Origin: Sphaerosporella brunnea
Taxonomy: Eukaryota > Ascomycota > Pezizomycetes > Pezizales > Pyronemataceae
Length of the DNA stretch: 11,541 nucleotides
Direction of reading: 5' to 3'
NCBI GenBank assembly: GCA_008704415.1
Contig: VXIS01000617.1
Span: forward strand, 1-11,541
Of the stretch, positions 1 through 7,126 are shown in pieces. Under the pieces are notes generated by a model. The model saw only the letters and a list, made by a program, of their open reading frames with translations. It made no database searches and was not told where the DNA came from. Every line of letters begins with the position of its first letter. Within the stretch, counting starts at the first letter, position 1. Made by a program: the position numbers and the translations under genes.

Positions 1-1557
1 TCTCCTGGCCCACGAGGCGGACCACTTGGGGGAATGACAATACCACAGTCTGCCAGTGTAAGGCAGACAACCTTCCAGTTCAACCAGCGGCCCTCATTCA
101 ACAACCGCTGGGCGGCCACGTCGGAAGCCTCTTCAGGATCATCTTCAGCATCAACGAATTCCCCACCCAGGTCTCCAGAGACATTGCACGAAATGGACGA
201 AGAGGACGACATCGAGCCTCCACGCTCCGGAGAGGCTAAGTCCCCAGCTTATCCCACGGGACCTGCGTTGATATTCGAGCCGAATATCTACCTATACTCT
301 GAACCAAACGCGGAGCTAGCGTCTCAGTTCGACGTCGTTATCAACGTTGCGCGAGAAGTGTTGAACCCATTCAAAGCGGCTGCTGCCCCTGAAGTCGTGC
401 CTGATACTGCTTGCACTGAATCTAGCTTTAAAACAGCTTTTGAAGAAGTCGTGTTTTCTCCCATCAGACCTCGCGCGGAGACGCCTAGGCAAAGGTATCG
501 GGAGCCGGAGTATGTGCACATGCCGTGGGATCACAACACTCCCATATTGGACGATCTGCCGGGCTTGGTGGAGTTAATTAGTGAGCGGTCGGGCCAGGGC
601 AAGAAGGTATTGGTGCACTGCCAGTGCGGAGTGAGCCGATCAGCAACATTGCTCATTGCCTATTCCATGTTCAAAAATCCGGAGAAATCGATGCAGGATG
701 CGTACAGCTCCGTCAAGTCTAAGAGCAGGTGGATTGGGCCAAACATGAGTTTGATTTACCAATTGACGGATTGGAAGAAGATGATTTCCTCGGATGCGCC
801 AAAGGCTGGGTTTGGTGGGTGGAGGAATGGACCGGCAACGGCGGGCTTGCGGAACAAGCCGCCCGGAGGCGGAAATTTGGGAAGAGGACGGGGGATGGGA
901 GATTGTGACGACAGTTCCGAGGCCTTTCCGGAACCGCAGACTGCGCCGTTGCCGGGACGACGAACGTCGCCTTCCGTGTCGCCATTAATGTCGCCGATCG
1001 AGCCGAGATCCGAGGGCCACACCCGGCCGCAGGTTGTTCGCACCAGATCAGAAAATGGCGGGTTTATCTCATCAATATCGCCTGGACCATCATCCGCCCC
1101 GCCTGGGATGAGCAGTGTCCCTGGGTCCAGCACTTCGACACACAACCGGCAATCTTGGCCCGATGGCGATGCCAAGCTCTTTTATACGCCGACTCTGGAG
1201 CCATCACCGCTATCCAAGTCTGATGAGTGGCCAGCATCGCGAAGTTATGAGCCGCCTATGCCCACACGGACGCCGCCGCCACCACCACCCTCGCAACCAG
1301 AACCACAGCAGAACACGAACAGGTACTCTTTGGATAAGAGCGCTTTCCGGATTCCAGGACAATTCGACACCGACATGAGCGATGACATTGCACCTCCTAC
1401 GCCATCGGTCGTGTCCCCGCGGAACAGTGGAGCTGGTTTCTGGGCTACAATGCCAAATCGCCGGTCTGGCTGGGGATTCTTTTCCTCAGATCCAAGAAGT
1501 CCCACGGAAAGAGGAACATCAACGCCAGTTATAAGGAATATATTCGACGTACTATAG
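1..1557 (+). CDS. Dual-specificity (MAP kinase) phosphatase, Msg5-like; 5' end outside window
   Basis: Likely removes phosphate from the Thr and Tyr of activated MAP kinases, as the fungal Msg5 family does in pheromone and cell-wall signalling (family knowledge). The catalytic loop HCQCGVSRS fits HCx5R(S/T). Numbered from the first in-window Met at 34, His is 195, the nucleophile Cys 196 and Arg 202. Asp166 in the WDHNT segment sits about 30 residues upstream, where the general acid of this fold lies. The conserved domain runs from about residue 75 to 250. The C-terminal half is long, Pro/Ser-rich and probably disordered, with a run of six prolines near residue 415, and the protein ends at a TAG at 1555-1557. 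The frame stays open from base 1 to the Met at 34, so that Met need not be the true start and the gene probably begins left of the window. No intron is needed within the visible part. It converges on the next gene. The family call is strong; assignment to Msg5 itself is inference. Confidence 0.9.
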   Translation, partial: SPGPRGGPLGGMTIPQSASVRQTTFQFNQRPSFNNRWAATSEASSGSSSASTNSPPRSPETLHEMDEEDDIEPPRSGEAKSPAYPTGPALIFEPNIYLYSEPNAELASQFDVVINVAREVLNPFKAAAAPEVVPDTACTESSFKTAFEEVVFSPIRPRAETPRQRYREPEYVHMPWDHNTPILDDLPGLVELISERSGQGKKVLVHCQCGVSRSATLLIAYSMFKNPEKSMQDAYSSVKSKSRWIGPNMSLIYQLTDWKKMISSDAPKAGFGGWRNGPATAGLRNKPPGGGNLGRGRGMGDCDDSSEAFPEPQTAPLPGRRTSPSVSPLMSPIEPRSEGHTRPQVVRTRSENGGFISSISPGPSSAPPGMSSVPGSSTSTHNRQSWPDGDAKLFYTPTLEPSPLSKSDEWPASRSYEPPMPTRTPPPPPPSQPEPQQNTNRYSLDKSAFRIPGQFDTDMSDDIAPPTPSVVSPRNSGAGFWATMPNRRSGWGFFSSDPRSPTERGTSTPVIRNIFDVL

Positions 1558-2928
1558 CAACTACTGTGGGGGCGCTCCTCCTCCTCTGGGGGGGAGATTG
1601 CCCCGAGAAGTCGGAGTAGGAGGGCGGAGCAGCGGATCTCGTGGCATGAGGCGATGGTGCATCCCGATAATCACTAGGCGGAACATGACTTGGCTAGGGG
1701 GAGGGTACATTTATAAGCATTTTTGTGCATGACAGATTTTCCTTTGTCTTGGGGAGAGAAAAAAAATCACTTTTTCGTATTTTGTTCATACACTCTCGTT
1801 TCGGGGCCTCTTTTTTTTTTTTCCTTTGGGGATCCAGCATTCGGGGGGGTAGGGAAGGCGCGGGGAAATGGGACGGATGGGAAGGGAGGGGGCGTGTTGA
1901 TCCGGCATGCATAGTATTTTTTTTCCCTTGAAGTCTTTTTTCTTTTTCCTCCTTGTTTTGGACTTTTTGTGCTCTAGCTCTCGCCTTGCTTCTTGCTTGC
2001 TGATCGCACATTTTTTGGCGTTTATGTCTGTCGCTCATCATTTTTTTTTTTTTTTTTCTTCTTTGCGTCTAGCTTGGTCATTCATCCGTTCGTTTGTTGA
2101 ATACCCCCCCCTCCCCCTCCCAAACCATTTCTTTTCTATTCTTTTTTGGGTTTGGAGATTTCTTTTCTTGCTTTGTTGAAGGATTCGCTTTTCTTTTTTT
2201 CTTTTTTTTTTTTGCGGGCTGTGGATAGGTGTCTTCTGGGAGGACCTTTCTGTTCTGCGTTAACTAACTAACTTGGGGCTGGATTAAAGAAAGTCAATTC
2301 TATCTACTTTTTTACTGTGGGCCTTTTTTTTTTTTACTTTTGCGTGTCTTTTTTTTTTTTTTTGTTTTTTTTTCTGTGTATGCGGACCGGATGGAAAGGT
2401 TAAGCGGGATGGATATAGCTAGCTGGGCTGATTGGAAATGAATCGTTGGACTTCATTCTGATGTGTGCTACTAGTACATATTGCGGTGATCCCCGTTTAG
2501 TAGTATCGTGATACTCTATGATGCCCAGGGAAACAGCGTCTCCAAAAGACCTCACATGGATAAAATAAGAGCTCAATGCTTCCAATGCAATTAAAAAGCA
2601 GCCGCTTTCTATTACATTTTCCTGTCCCCCGTCTATCCATCCAGTAGCCGCTCGCATCTCACGACCAAGTTCAAGTGTGTCCAACAGCATACACAAGTAC
2701 AAAGTAGCAGCAAAGTAAAGCAGCAAAGTAAAGCAGCAAAGTCAAAGCAGACATCAAGATCTCTTATCCGAAGCTGGGGTATACGCAATTAAAAAGAAGC
2801 CGTTCCCGGCATTATCTCTCATCTTGCCCCTCCCAAGTAAAGCAAAACAAAACGAAACAAAACAAAACATGTCAATCAATCATGAAAGCCATCAGCTCGG
2901 TCTTTCAACATTGGGACAGCGCCTTCTT
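1558..2928. other. Convergent intergenic region with long T runs (3' UTRs)
   Basis: This 1.37-kb space separates the 3' ends of two convergent genes. I see no coding signal. From about 1730 to 2375 the + strand is strongly T-rich, with runs of 12 T (1811-1822), 17 T (2041-2057), 12 T (2324-2335) and 15 T (2349-2363), plus CT-rich stretches. Short open frames here are low-complexity Phe/Ser or Lys/Arg strings and are not genes. The part nearest 1557 would be transcribed as the 3' UTR of the phosphatase and the part nearest 2929 as the 3' UTR of the opposite gene. I found no clear AATAAA signal on either strand. Confidence 0.7.
2704..2750. repeat. Short tandem repeat, 13-bp unit, about 3 copies
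   Basis: The unit AAGCAGCAAAGTA is repeated about three times with a slightly altered last copy. It lies in the non-coding region downstream of the - strand gene. It looks like a minisatellite of replication-slippage type, with no sign of function. Confidence 0.7.
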
Positions 2929-4818
2929 CTATCTGATATACCTGGGACCTGTATGGGGGATCTCTCTGAGCATGTAAACACCCAGCCCCCCACCTTCCCC
3001 GCCATGCGTCATCCAATCCGCACCACCGCCCTGGAGCTGCGAAGTAAACTCCTGGTTATGCATCGGCACCCTGGTCGGTGCTGGCCGAGCAATGCCCTGA
3101 TATCCTGGCCTCGGAAAACGGCCTGGGCTGCTCTGCTGCTGATGCTGTTGGTGATAAAGATGGCCCCTATTATTGTTGTAGTTGCTATTGCTATTGTGGG
3201 GATGCGTGTTCTCCGGCATATACTTCGGTGCGGCCTTGAAAGTGCTGAAGTACCGGTAGCTCGGCTGGCGCTCGCGAATAGGCGACGAAGGCTCCGGTGG
3301 CTTGTAGGGCAAATCAGGGAGCGGCGGTGGAAGGACGGTGGCTTCCATGGCGTACCTGTCACCGGTAGGTAATCCCCTAAGGTGAGGCGGAATCCGGGGG
3401 AGAGCTGGGATGGCGGTAGCCGCGGTGGATTGGTATCCGCTTGCCTGTTCAATGGCCTTGATGATTTTTGCAGCCTCTTCCGTGTGGGAGATGAACGCGC
3501 TAGGCTCGTTAGACTCCCCAGTGTAAGGGCCCCATACCAGCCCAGATGTAGGGGTAGTCGTTGGTGGAATGTAGGAGCTAGGACCGCCCGTTTCCCAGCT
3601 GCTGGAGTTAGGCTCCACCGGAGCAGACTGCGATTGCTGAACCGGTTTTTGGACGGCCACCGAAGTGTCGATGCGGAGCTTTGGGAGGCTGCGGTTCTTG
3701 GGCGCTTGGTAAAGTAGATTCTGTTGTGGCCGTTTGAGGACTTCTTCGGCGAGAGCGTCCGCGTGTTCCAGGATGACCCAGCCTTGGATTTGAGTGTCAA
3801 CGCTGCTTTCCTCCATGAGGGCTTTCTCGCTCTTGTCTTGCTTCGCGAGGTAGCGGGCATAGTTCGCATACTCATCGCTAACTGACCGGGGGCCACTTGA
3901 GATAGCACAGTGGGGGCCAAAGAGATTGTCAACGACCTCCGCCTCGTTTTGAAAAGAAGTTTTGGAAGCCCCGCCGGCTGTCTGGGGGCTGAGGCCAGAG
4001 TGCAAAAGCTGGGACAACATAACACTGCGAGCAACAGCCTCTTCGTCGGTACCGTTGTTAGTGAACTGGATGCTCTGTCCAGTGGAAGGCGGGAGGTCCG
4101 AGTGAGCACGTTTTCGATTTCCTCCAAAAACATCGTATTCTTGGGACAGCCAAGGGTTCGGATTTGGATCGGTATCTTTCTGCTCATGCTTCCCCGGAGT
4201 GGTGATGTGGAATCCACCGATGGCAACCGCAAGCTCGCTACCAGGGCTGGTGTAGGATTCGTTCTTATTGTAGTTCTCGGTCCTCGCTCTAACAGACTGA
4301 ACAGCTCGGCTGGAATCATGCTGCACAACCCTCGACGGCTTCTTCACCTTCCGGTCGTACCAATTGTCGATCCTCTTCTTGAACGGCAACCCCAACTCGG
4401 TGAGCTTCACCATTGCAATACCCAAAGCCTTGACGTTTCTTGCACAGATAGTGAGCTCCTGCTCAGTTGCATGGGTAACCGGGTCCTGTTGTGGGAGGCC
4501 AATGGAGACGAGCTCCACGTCGAATTCTTGGAGGAGCTTGCTAAGGGCATCGGCTTGCTTGGCTCCTACATATGTTATTAAACTTTCAGATGCTGCCCTT
4601 CGTTTCTGTGCTGAAAATATCGACCTACCTTGCAGATTCGTTTTCTTGATCAACTCCCGGATTTGGGAATTGTTGAAGCTGTAGACGGCGATGTAGTATC
4701 CACGAGCCTCTTCACGGGAATCGACGCTGGGGGCCGCTGAAGCCGTGCTGCTGCGGAGGGAGGAATCGTAGTTCTGGTCGTCGGTCGGGCTCAGGCTGAG
4801 TTGGTGTTTGGTAGCCAT
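2929..4818 (-). CDS. Uncharacterised fungal protein, about 608 aa after splicing
   Basis: I do not recognise the family. The frame is open from 5013, but I prefer the ATG at 4818. It sits in a strong context (GCCATGG), and the 65 codons before it read like 5' UTR. A TATA-like box at about 5032-5040 would also put transcription start near or below 5013. Using 5013 instead gives a 694-aa unspliced product. A probable 63-nt intron at 4566-4628 splices to give an uninterrupted charged N-terminal segment. The ordered part appears to be residues 35-150: a Tyr-rich strand followed by an alpha-helical, Leu/Lys-rich region ending in a basic stretch (NWYDRKVKKP). The remainder is Ser/Pro/Gln/Asn-rich and probably disordered, with a His/Asn/Gln repeat tract encoded around 3140-3200. 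No signal peptide is seen with the 4818 start, nor any membrane segment or catalytic motif. The length and clean frame support a real gene; function is unknown. Confidence 0.75.
   Translation of the reverse strand: MATKHQLSLSPTDDQNYDSSLRSSTASAAPSVDSREEARGYYIAVYSFNNSQIRELIKKTNLQGRSIFSAQKRRAASESLITYVGAKQADALSKLLQEFDVELVSIGLPQQDPVTHATEQELTICARNVKALGIAMVKLTELGLPFKKRIDNWYDRKVKKPSRVVQHDSSRAVQSVRARTENYNKNESYTSPGSELAVAIGGFHITTPGKHEQKDTDPNPNPWLSQEYDVFGGNRKRAHSDLPPSTGQSIQFTNNGTDEEAVARSVMLSQLLHSGLSPQTAGGASKTSFQNEAEVVDNLFGPHCAISSGPRSVSDEYANYARYLAKQDKSEKALMEESSVDTQIQGWVILEHADALAEEVLKRPQQNLLYQAPKNRSLPKLRIDTSVAVQKPVQQSQSAPVEPNSSSWETGGPSSYIPPTTTPTSGLVWGPYTGESNEPSAFISHTEEAAKIIKAIEQASGYQSTAATAIPALPRIPPHLRGLPTGDRYAMEATVLPPPLPDLPYKPPEPSSPIRERQPSYRYFSTFKAAPKYMPENTHPHNSNSNYNNNRGHLYHQQHQQQSSPGRFPRPGYQGIARPAPTRVPMHNQEFTSQLQGGGADWMTHGGEGGGLGVYMLREIPHTGPRYIR
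4566..4628 (-). other. Probable 63-nt intron in the uncharacterised gene
   Basis: On the - strand the donor is GTAGGT directly after CTGCAAG, and the acceptor is ATATGTAG before GAGCC. A TTTAATAAC stretch near the acceptor could act as branch point. The length is a multiple of three and contains no stop, so a conceptual translation reads straight through it. The 21 residues it would add (about RSIFSAQKRRAAS onward) interrupt an otherwise smooth helical segment. Splicing joins ...KKTNLQ to GAKQADAL... in phase 1. This is inferred from splice signals only. Confidence 0.6.
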
Positions 4819-5031
4819 GGCAGTGGTTAAATGGGATTCCGGAAGTAGCAAGAGGAGAATCCTGAAAGCAAAGGCTGCGGCAAAGGCTGCGGTAATGGCC
4901 TGTGGTGAGACGGTGAATGATCTTAGAGGTGGAGAGGAGGGAGAAAGTGACGAGGAGTCTGTGTGTGTGACAGGATGTGCTCCAGGGTACGAGTTGGCTC
5001 TCAAAACGGGCATCTTCGAGGCCTTGTAAAA

Positions 5032-5040
5032 AATATAGAT
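5032..5040 (-). promoter_or_regulatory. TATA-like box upstream of the uncharacterised gene
   Basis: The - strand reads TCTATATTT just upstream of the long open frame. At the usual distance of about 30 bases, transcription would start near 5000. That would leave a 5' UTR of roughly 180 nt before the ATG at 4818. The call rests on composition and position alone. Confidence 0.3.
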
Positions 5041-5236
5041 CCACTCATAATTTCGCTATAGAGACCAATCCTTCGGTCTACTAAATAGGGTTATTATTAC
5101 GTTGCTGGCAGATTCATTTGAGATGCGAGCCCCTCGGCATCGAGTGATCTTGAGTGATTAACTGTATACATGCAACAAAAGCGATAACCCCCGATTGGAT
5201 AAATTATGTTAAGAACGAAGGATTTGGCAACTAAAA

Positions 5237-5245
5237 AACTAAAAA
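5237..5245. repeat. Left target-site duplication of the MULE (AACTAAAAA)
   Basis: The nine bases AACTAAAAA directly precede the left terminal inverted repeat and occur again directly after the right one at 6522-6530. A 9-bp duplication is typical of Mutator-like elements. The flank also holds an overlapping near-copy of the motif, so the A-rich target is itself slightly repetitive. Confidence 0.9.
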
Positions 5246-5439
5246 CGGTTATTGGCTATGATACTCCCCTCCGAAGGCCGTATTTGGCCCCATACCCCTG
5301 ATCTCAGATTATTTGGCAGCGTACCCCTCAACCCAACTCGAGTGAGACTCCAAGACCGTGACCCCAAGGACTGGACCCTCGCCCTTCGCTCTTCACCCCA
5401 CGCCGCCCGCCCCGTCCTCCTCCCCGTACCCTCGCCCGT
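5246..5439 (+). repeat. Left terminal inverted repeat of the MULE
   Basis: About 194 bp match the reverse complement of 6338-6521 at roughly 90 percent by eye, with small substitutions and indels. The first 14 bases are identical. Similarity fades after the shared TACCCTCGCCCG at 5428-5439. The + strand is C-rich in its inner half. Confidence 0.85.
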
Positions 5440-5584
5440 CTCATCATCGCAACCATCACCCGCAGTCCTCACCACAACCCCGCGGTCACTACCCCTAGCG
5501 AAGTTTTCACCGCTACCCGGCCCCCTCCCCGGCCCGTGAGCAACTGTGCGAGAGATATCCCCCTGGACCGCACACAAAATTGTC

Positions 5585-6161
5585 ATGAGCAACCAAGGAG
5601 CAAGTGGTGCGGCTCCGGCTGTCGAAGATGGCGAGTTGCCACAACCTGGAGAGCTCGAGGTGCGCATGGAATGCGCAGATATTAAAGTTGGCGATCTCTT
5701 TTCCACATTTCAGGATTTCAAAGCCAGTATCCGGCTGCATCCGCAATCAGACATTGTCTACATCATGGATTTGGAGAACTGGAGCTGCTCTTGCTTACGC
5801 TTCCAGAATACAGATATTCCTTGCGGCCACGCGGTTGCTTTAATTGACCGGCTGCAAAAGTCTCCCGCTGATATCATGCCGTCCTACGTTAAAAACCGCA
5901 CCTTAATCAACAGCTACGCACAGAACTTCTACCCGATTGATTTGGTGGATGCCCGCAGTATTAAAGAGGGGGTTGCCATACAGGCTGATGTCGACCCAAG
6001 CCGTGACGCTGATCATGCCTAAGCGGAACGGCGAAAATGAGACGCGGAGAAAAAAGGGAAAAAGTCAGGGACCGAATGCTGTCCAGCGTGCTCCAGTCCG
6101 CTGTAGCACTTGTAAAGGCGTGGGTTATAATGCGCGAACCGGCACTCAGCCTCATAGGTAG
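5585..6161 (+). pseudogene. MULE transposase remnant (SWIM finger and broken CCHC knuckle)
   Basis: An intact MULE transposase binds the element ends and catalyses cut-and-paste transposition with a DDE core. Here only the ends of the protein remain. From the ATG at 5585 (the frame is open from 5546), residues 1-55 look like an N-terminal segment containing DLFSTFQDFKASI, similar in style to the N-terminal region of MULE/FAR1 proteins (inference). A SWIM finger follows, with C68, C70, C80 and H82 (CxCx9CxH). There is no space for the DDE catalytic domain between the two, so an internal deletion probably joined them. The first frame stops at 6020-6022. A +1 frame then continues with a basic stretch and a zinc-knuckle-like C-x2-C-x4-Y-x4-G at 6102-6143. 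The expected His (6126) is Tyr and the expected last Cys (6141) is Gly. The product cannot be an active transposase; it could at most be a DNA-binding fragment. Confidence 0.8.
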
Positions 6162-6333
6162 ATACCGGCGAATAGGACGCGTTGAGGGAGGGATAAGGGG
6201 TTTAGGGCAAAGTAAGTAGTCTGGGCGTTAAATTCTTCGGTTTGTACACGGTCCGGGCGGTTTGATTGTGGTCTTTGTGTTTCACTCGAGTGGGGCGGGG
6301 GTCGAGGCTACAGGAACGAGGATGGGGTGCGAA

Positions 6334-6392
6334 GGGGCGGGCGAGGGTAGGGGACGGGGACGGGGCGGGGGCGGCGGGGCGAAGGGCGAGGG
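6334..6392 (+). other. G-rich tract, possible G-quadruplex
   Basis: The + strand carries repeated runs of three to five G separated by one to three bases, including GGGGACGGGGACGGGG. This satisfies the usual four-run quadruplex pattern several times over. It lies in and just inside the right MULE inverted repeat. The left repeat has only a weaker C-rich counterpart; a mirrored C-rich copy is at about 11394-11454. Confidence 0.55.
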
Positions 6393-6521
6393 TTCAGTCC
6401 TTGGGGTCACGGACTTGGAGTCTCACTCGAGTGGGTTGAGGGGTACGCTGCCAAATAATCTAAGATCGGGGGTATGGGGCCAAATACGGCCTTCGGAGGG
6501 GGGTATTATAGCCAATAACCG
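6338..6521 (-). repeat. Right terminal inverted repeat of the MULE
   Basis: The reverse complement of this stretch matches the left repeat, ending in GCCAATAACCG at 6511-6521. It contains the G-rich tract and one copy of the palindromic motif CACTCGAGTG. It is duplicated in mirror image at 11265 onward as part of the large palindrome. Confidence 0.85.
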
Positions 6522-6530
6522 AACTAAAAA
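6522..6530. repeat. Right target-site duplication of the MULE (AACTAAAAA)
   Basis: This is an exact copy of 5237-5245 directly outside the right inverted repeat. In the opposite palindrome arm the corresponding stretch (ending 11264) has lost one T. Confidence 0.9.
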
Positions 6531-6598
6531 GATTCCCAGATTTTGGATATAAACGGTTTCTACCCTTCTTGCTGCCCAATGGCACTTAGATACGTCCA

Positions 6599-7091
6599 TT
6601 GTGGACATCGACCACCTCCAGTGGATGCCACATGACACATAGAGATCCATGCGGCAACGTTTTAGGCGTTGAAGAGGGGTCAGACCATAGGAATTTGGAG
6701 GAATCAGATTTCACAGCCCAGGAACTGGCCAACGACAAGTCTTCGAAAACGCTCAGAGCTCCCAAAAATAGCCTTAAAAAACGGAGTCTTCCGTGGGGAA
6801 CCAGTATACCGGAAACTAAGCGCCCTAGACCCCCCTCCCGAGAAGGCTCGGCCCAAGGACATCGAAGTGGCCGCGAGTGTGAGAATTTATGAGTTCGCTT
6901 TGGCGAGTCAGGGTCCTGCCAGGGAAGACCTCGAGGCGGCGCTTCTGGAACTAAACGACGGCACGGGAACCTCTGTCAGTAAAAACCACATCCGAAAGAC
7001 CGGTGAGAGTCTGGATGAGACTTTGGATACAGTCGAGGTGTTGCTAGATATGGAATCGAATGGAATCACTCGCAAGGCTTCCAGTGGATAG
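6599..7091 (+). pseudogene. Decayed hypothetical gene, two overlapping frames
   Basis: I do not recognise this. One frame (6599-6892) gives a charged, low-hydrophobicity sequence with segments such as VEEGSDHRN and PETKRPRPP. The overlapping frame (6669-7091) becomes more protein-like after about 6838, with an acidic, Leu-rich helical-looking segment (REDLEAALLELNDG) and a second acidic segment before its stop. The two plausible halves would join by a one-base shift at the C6 run at 6830-6835. This suggests one ORF broken by a homopolymer indel, either a real mutation or a sequencing error. No domain, catalytic motif or transposon hallmark is visible. It lies beside a MULE inside the palindrome and could be a relic of another mobile element. 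A mirror copy is at 10697-11189. Confidence 0.3.
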
Positions 7092-7092
7092 G

Positions 7093-7126
7093 TAAAGCGG
7101 TCCCCAATCTAAAGCGGTCCCCAATC
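7093..7126. repeat. 17-bp perfect tandem duplication
   Basis: TAAAGCGGTCCCCAATC occurs twice in direct succession, two bases after the stop codon of the hypothetical ORF. A related string, TAAGTCGGTCCCCAAC, lies at 8525-8540. Mirror copies occur in the other arm at about 10661-10694. Confidence 0.85.

Larger units (their letters stand above)
5246..6521 (+). mobile_element. Mutator-like DNA transposon (MULE), 1276 bp, internally deleted
   Basis: The element is bounded by long terminal inverted repeats, both ending CGGTTATTGGC, and by a perfect 9-bp target duplication, AACTAAAAA. Both fit the Mutator/MULE superfamily. Its only coding content is a transposase remnant with a SWIM zinc finger, a domain regularly found C-terminal to the DDE core of MULE transposases. 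The core is absent and the element is far shorter than an autonomous MULE, so it is a non-autonomous derivative. It sits about 430 bp upstream of the preferred start of the - strand gene. Its right 270 bp are also part of the large palindrome. Confidence 0.88.

Noticed and set aside
3009..4581. Long overlapping frames inside the uncharacterised gene (439 aa on -, 223 aa on +)
   Set aside because: These are shadows of the main frame: Arg/Ser-rich translations with no independent start context or motif.
4819..5013. N-terminal extension of the uncharacterised protein from the ATG at 5013, with a hydrophobic stretch resembling a signal anchor
   Set aside because: The ATG at 4818 has a much better context, the extension is compositionally unlike the rest, and the TATA-like box lies directly upstream of 5013, which would leave almost no 5' UTR.
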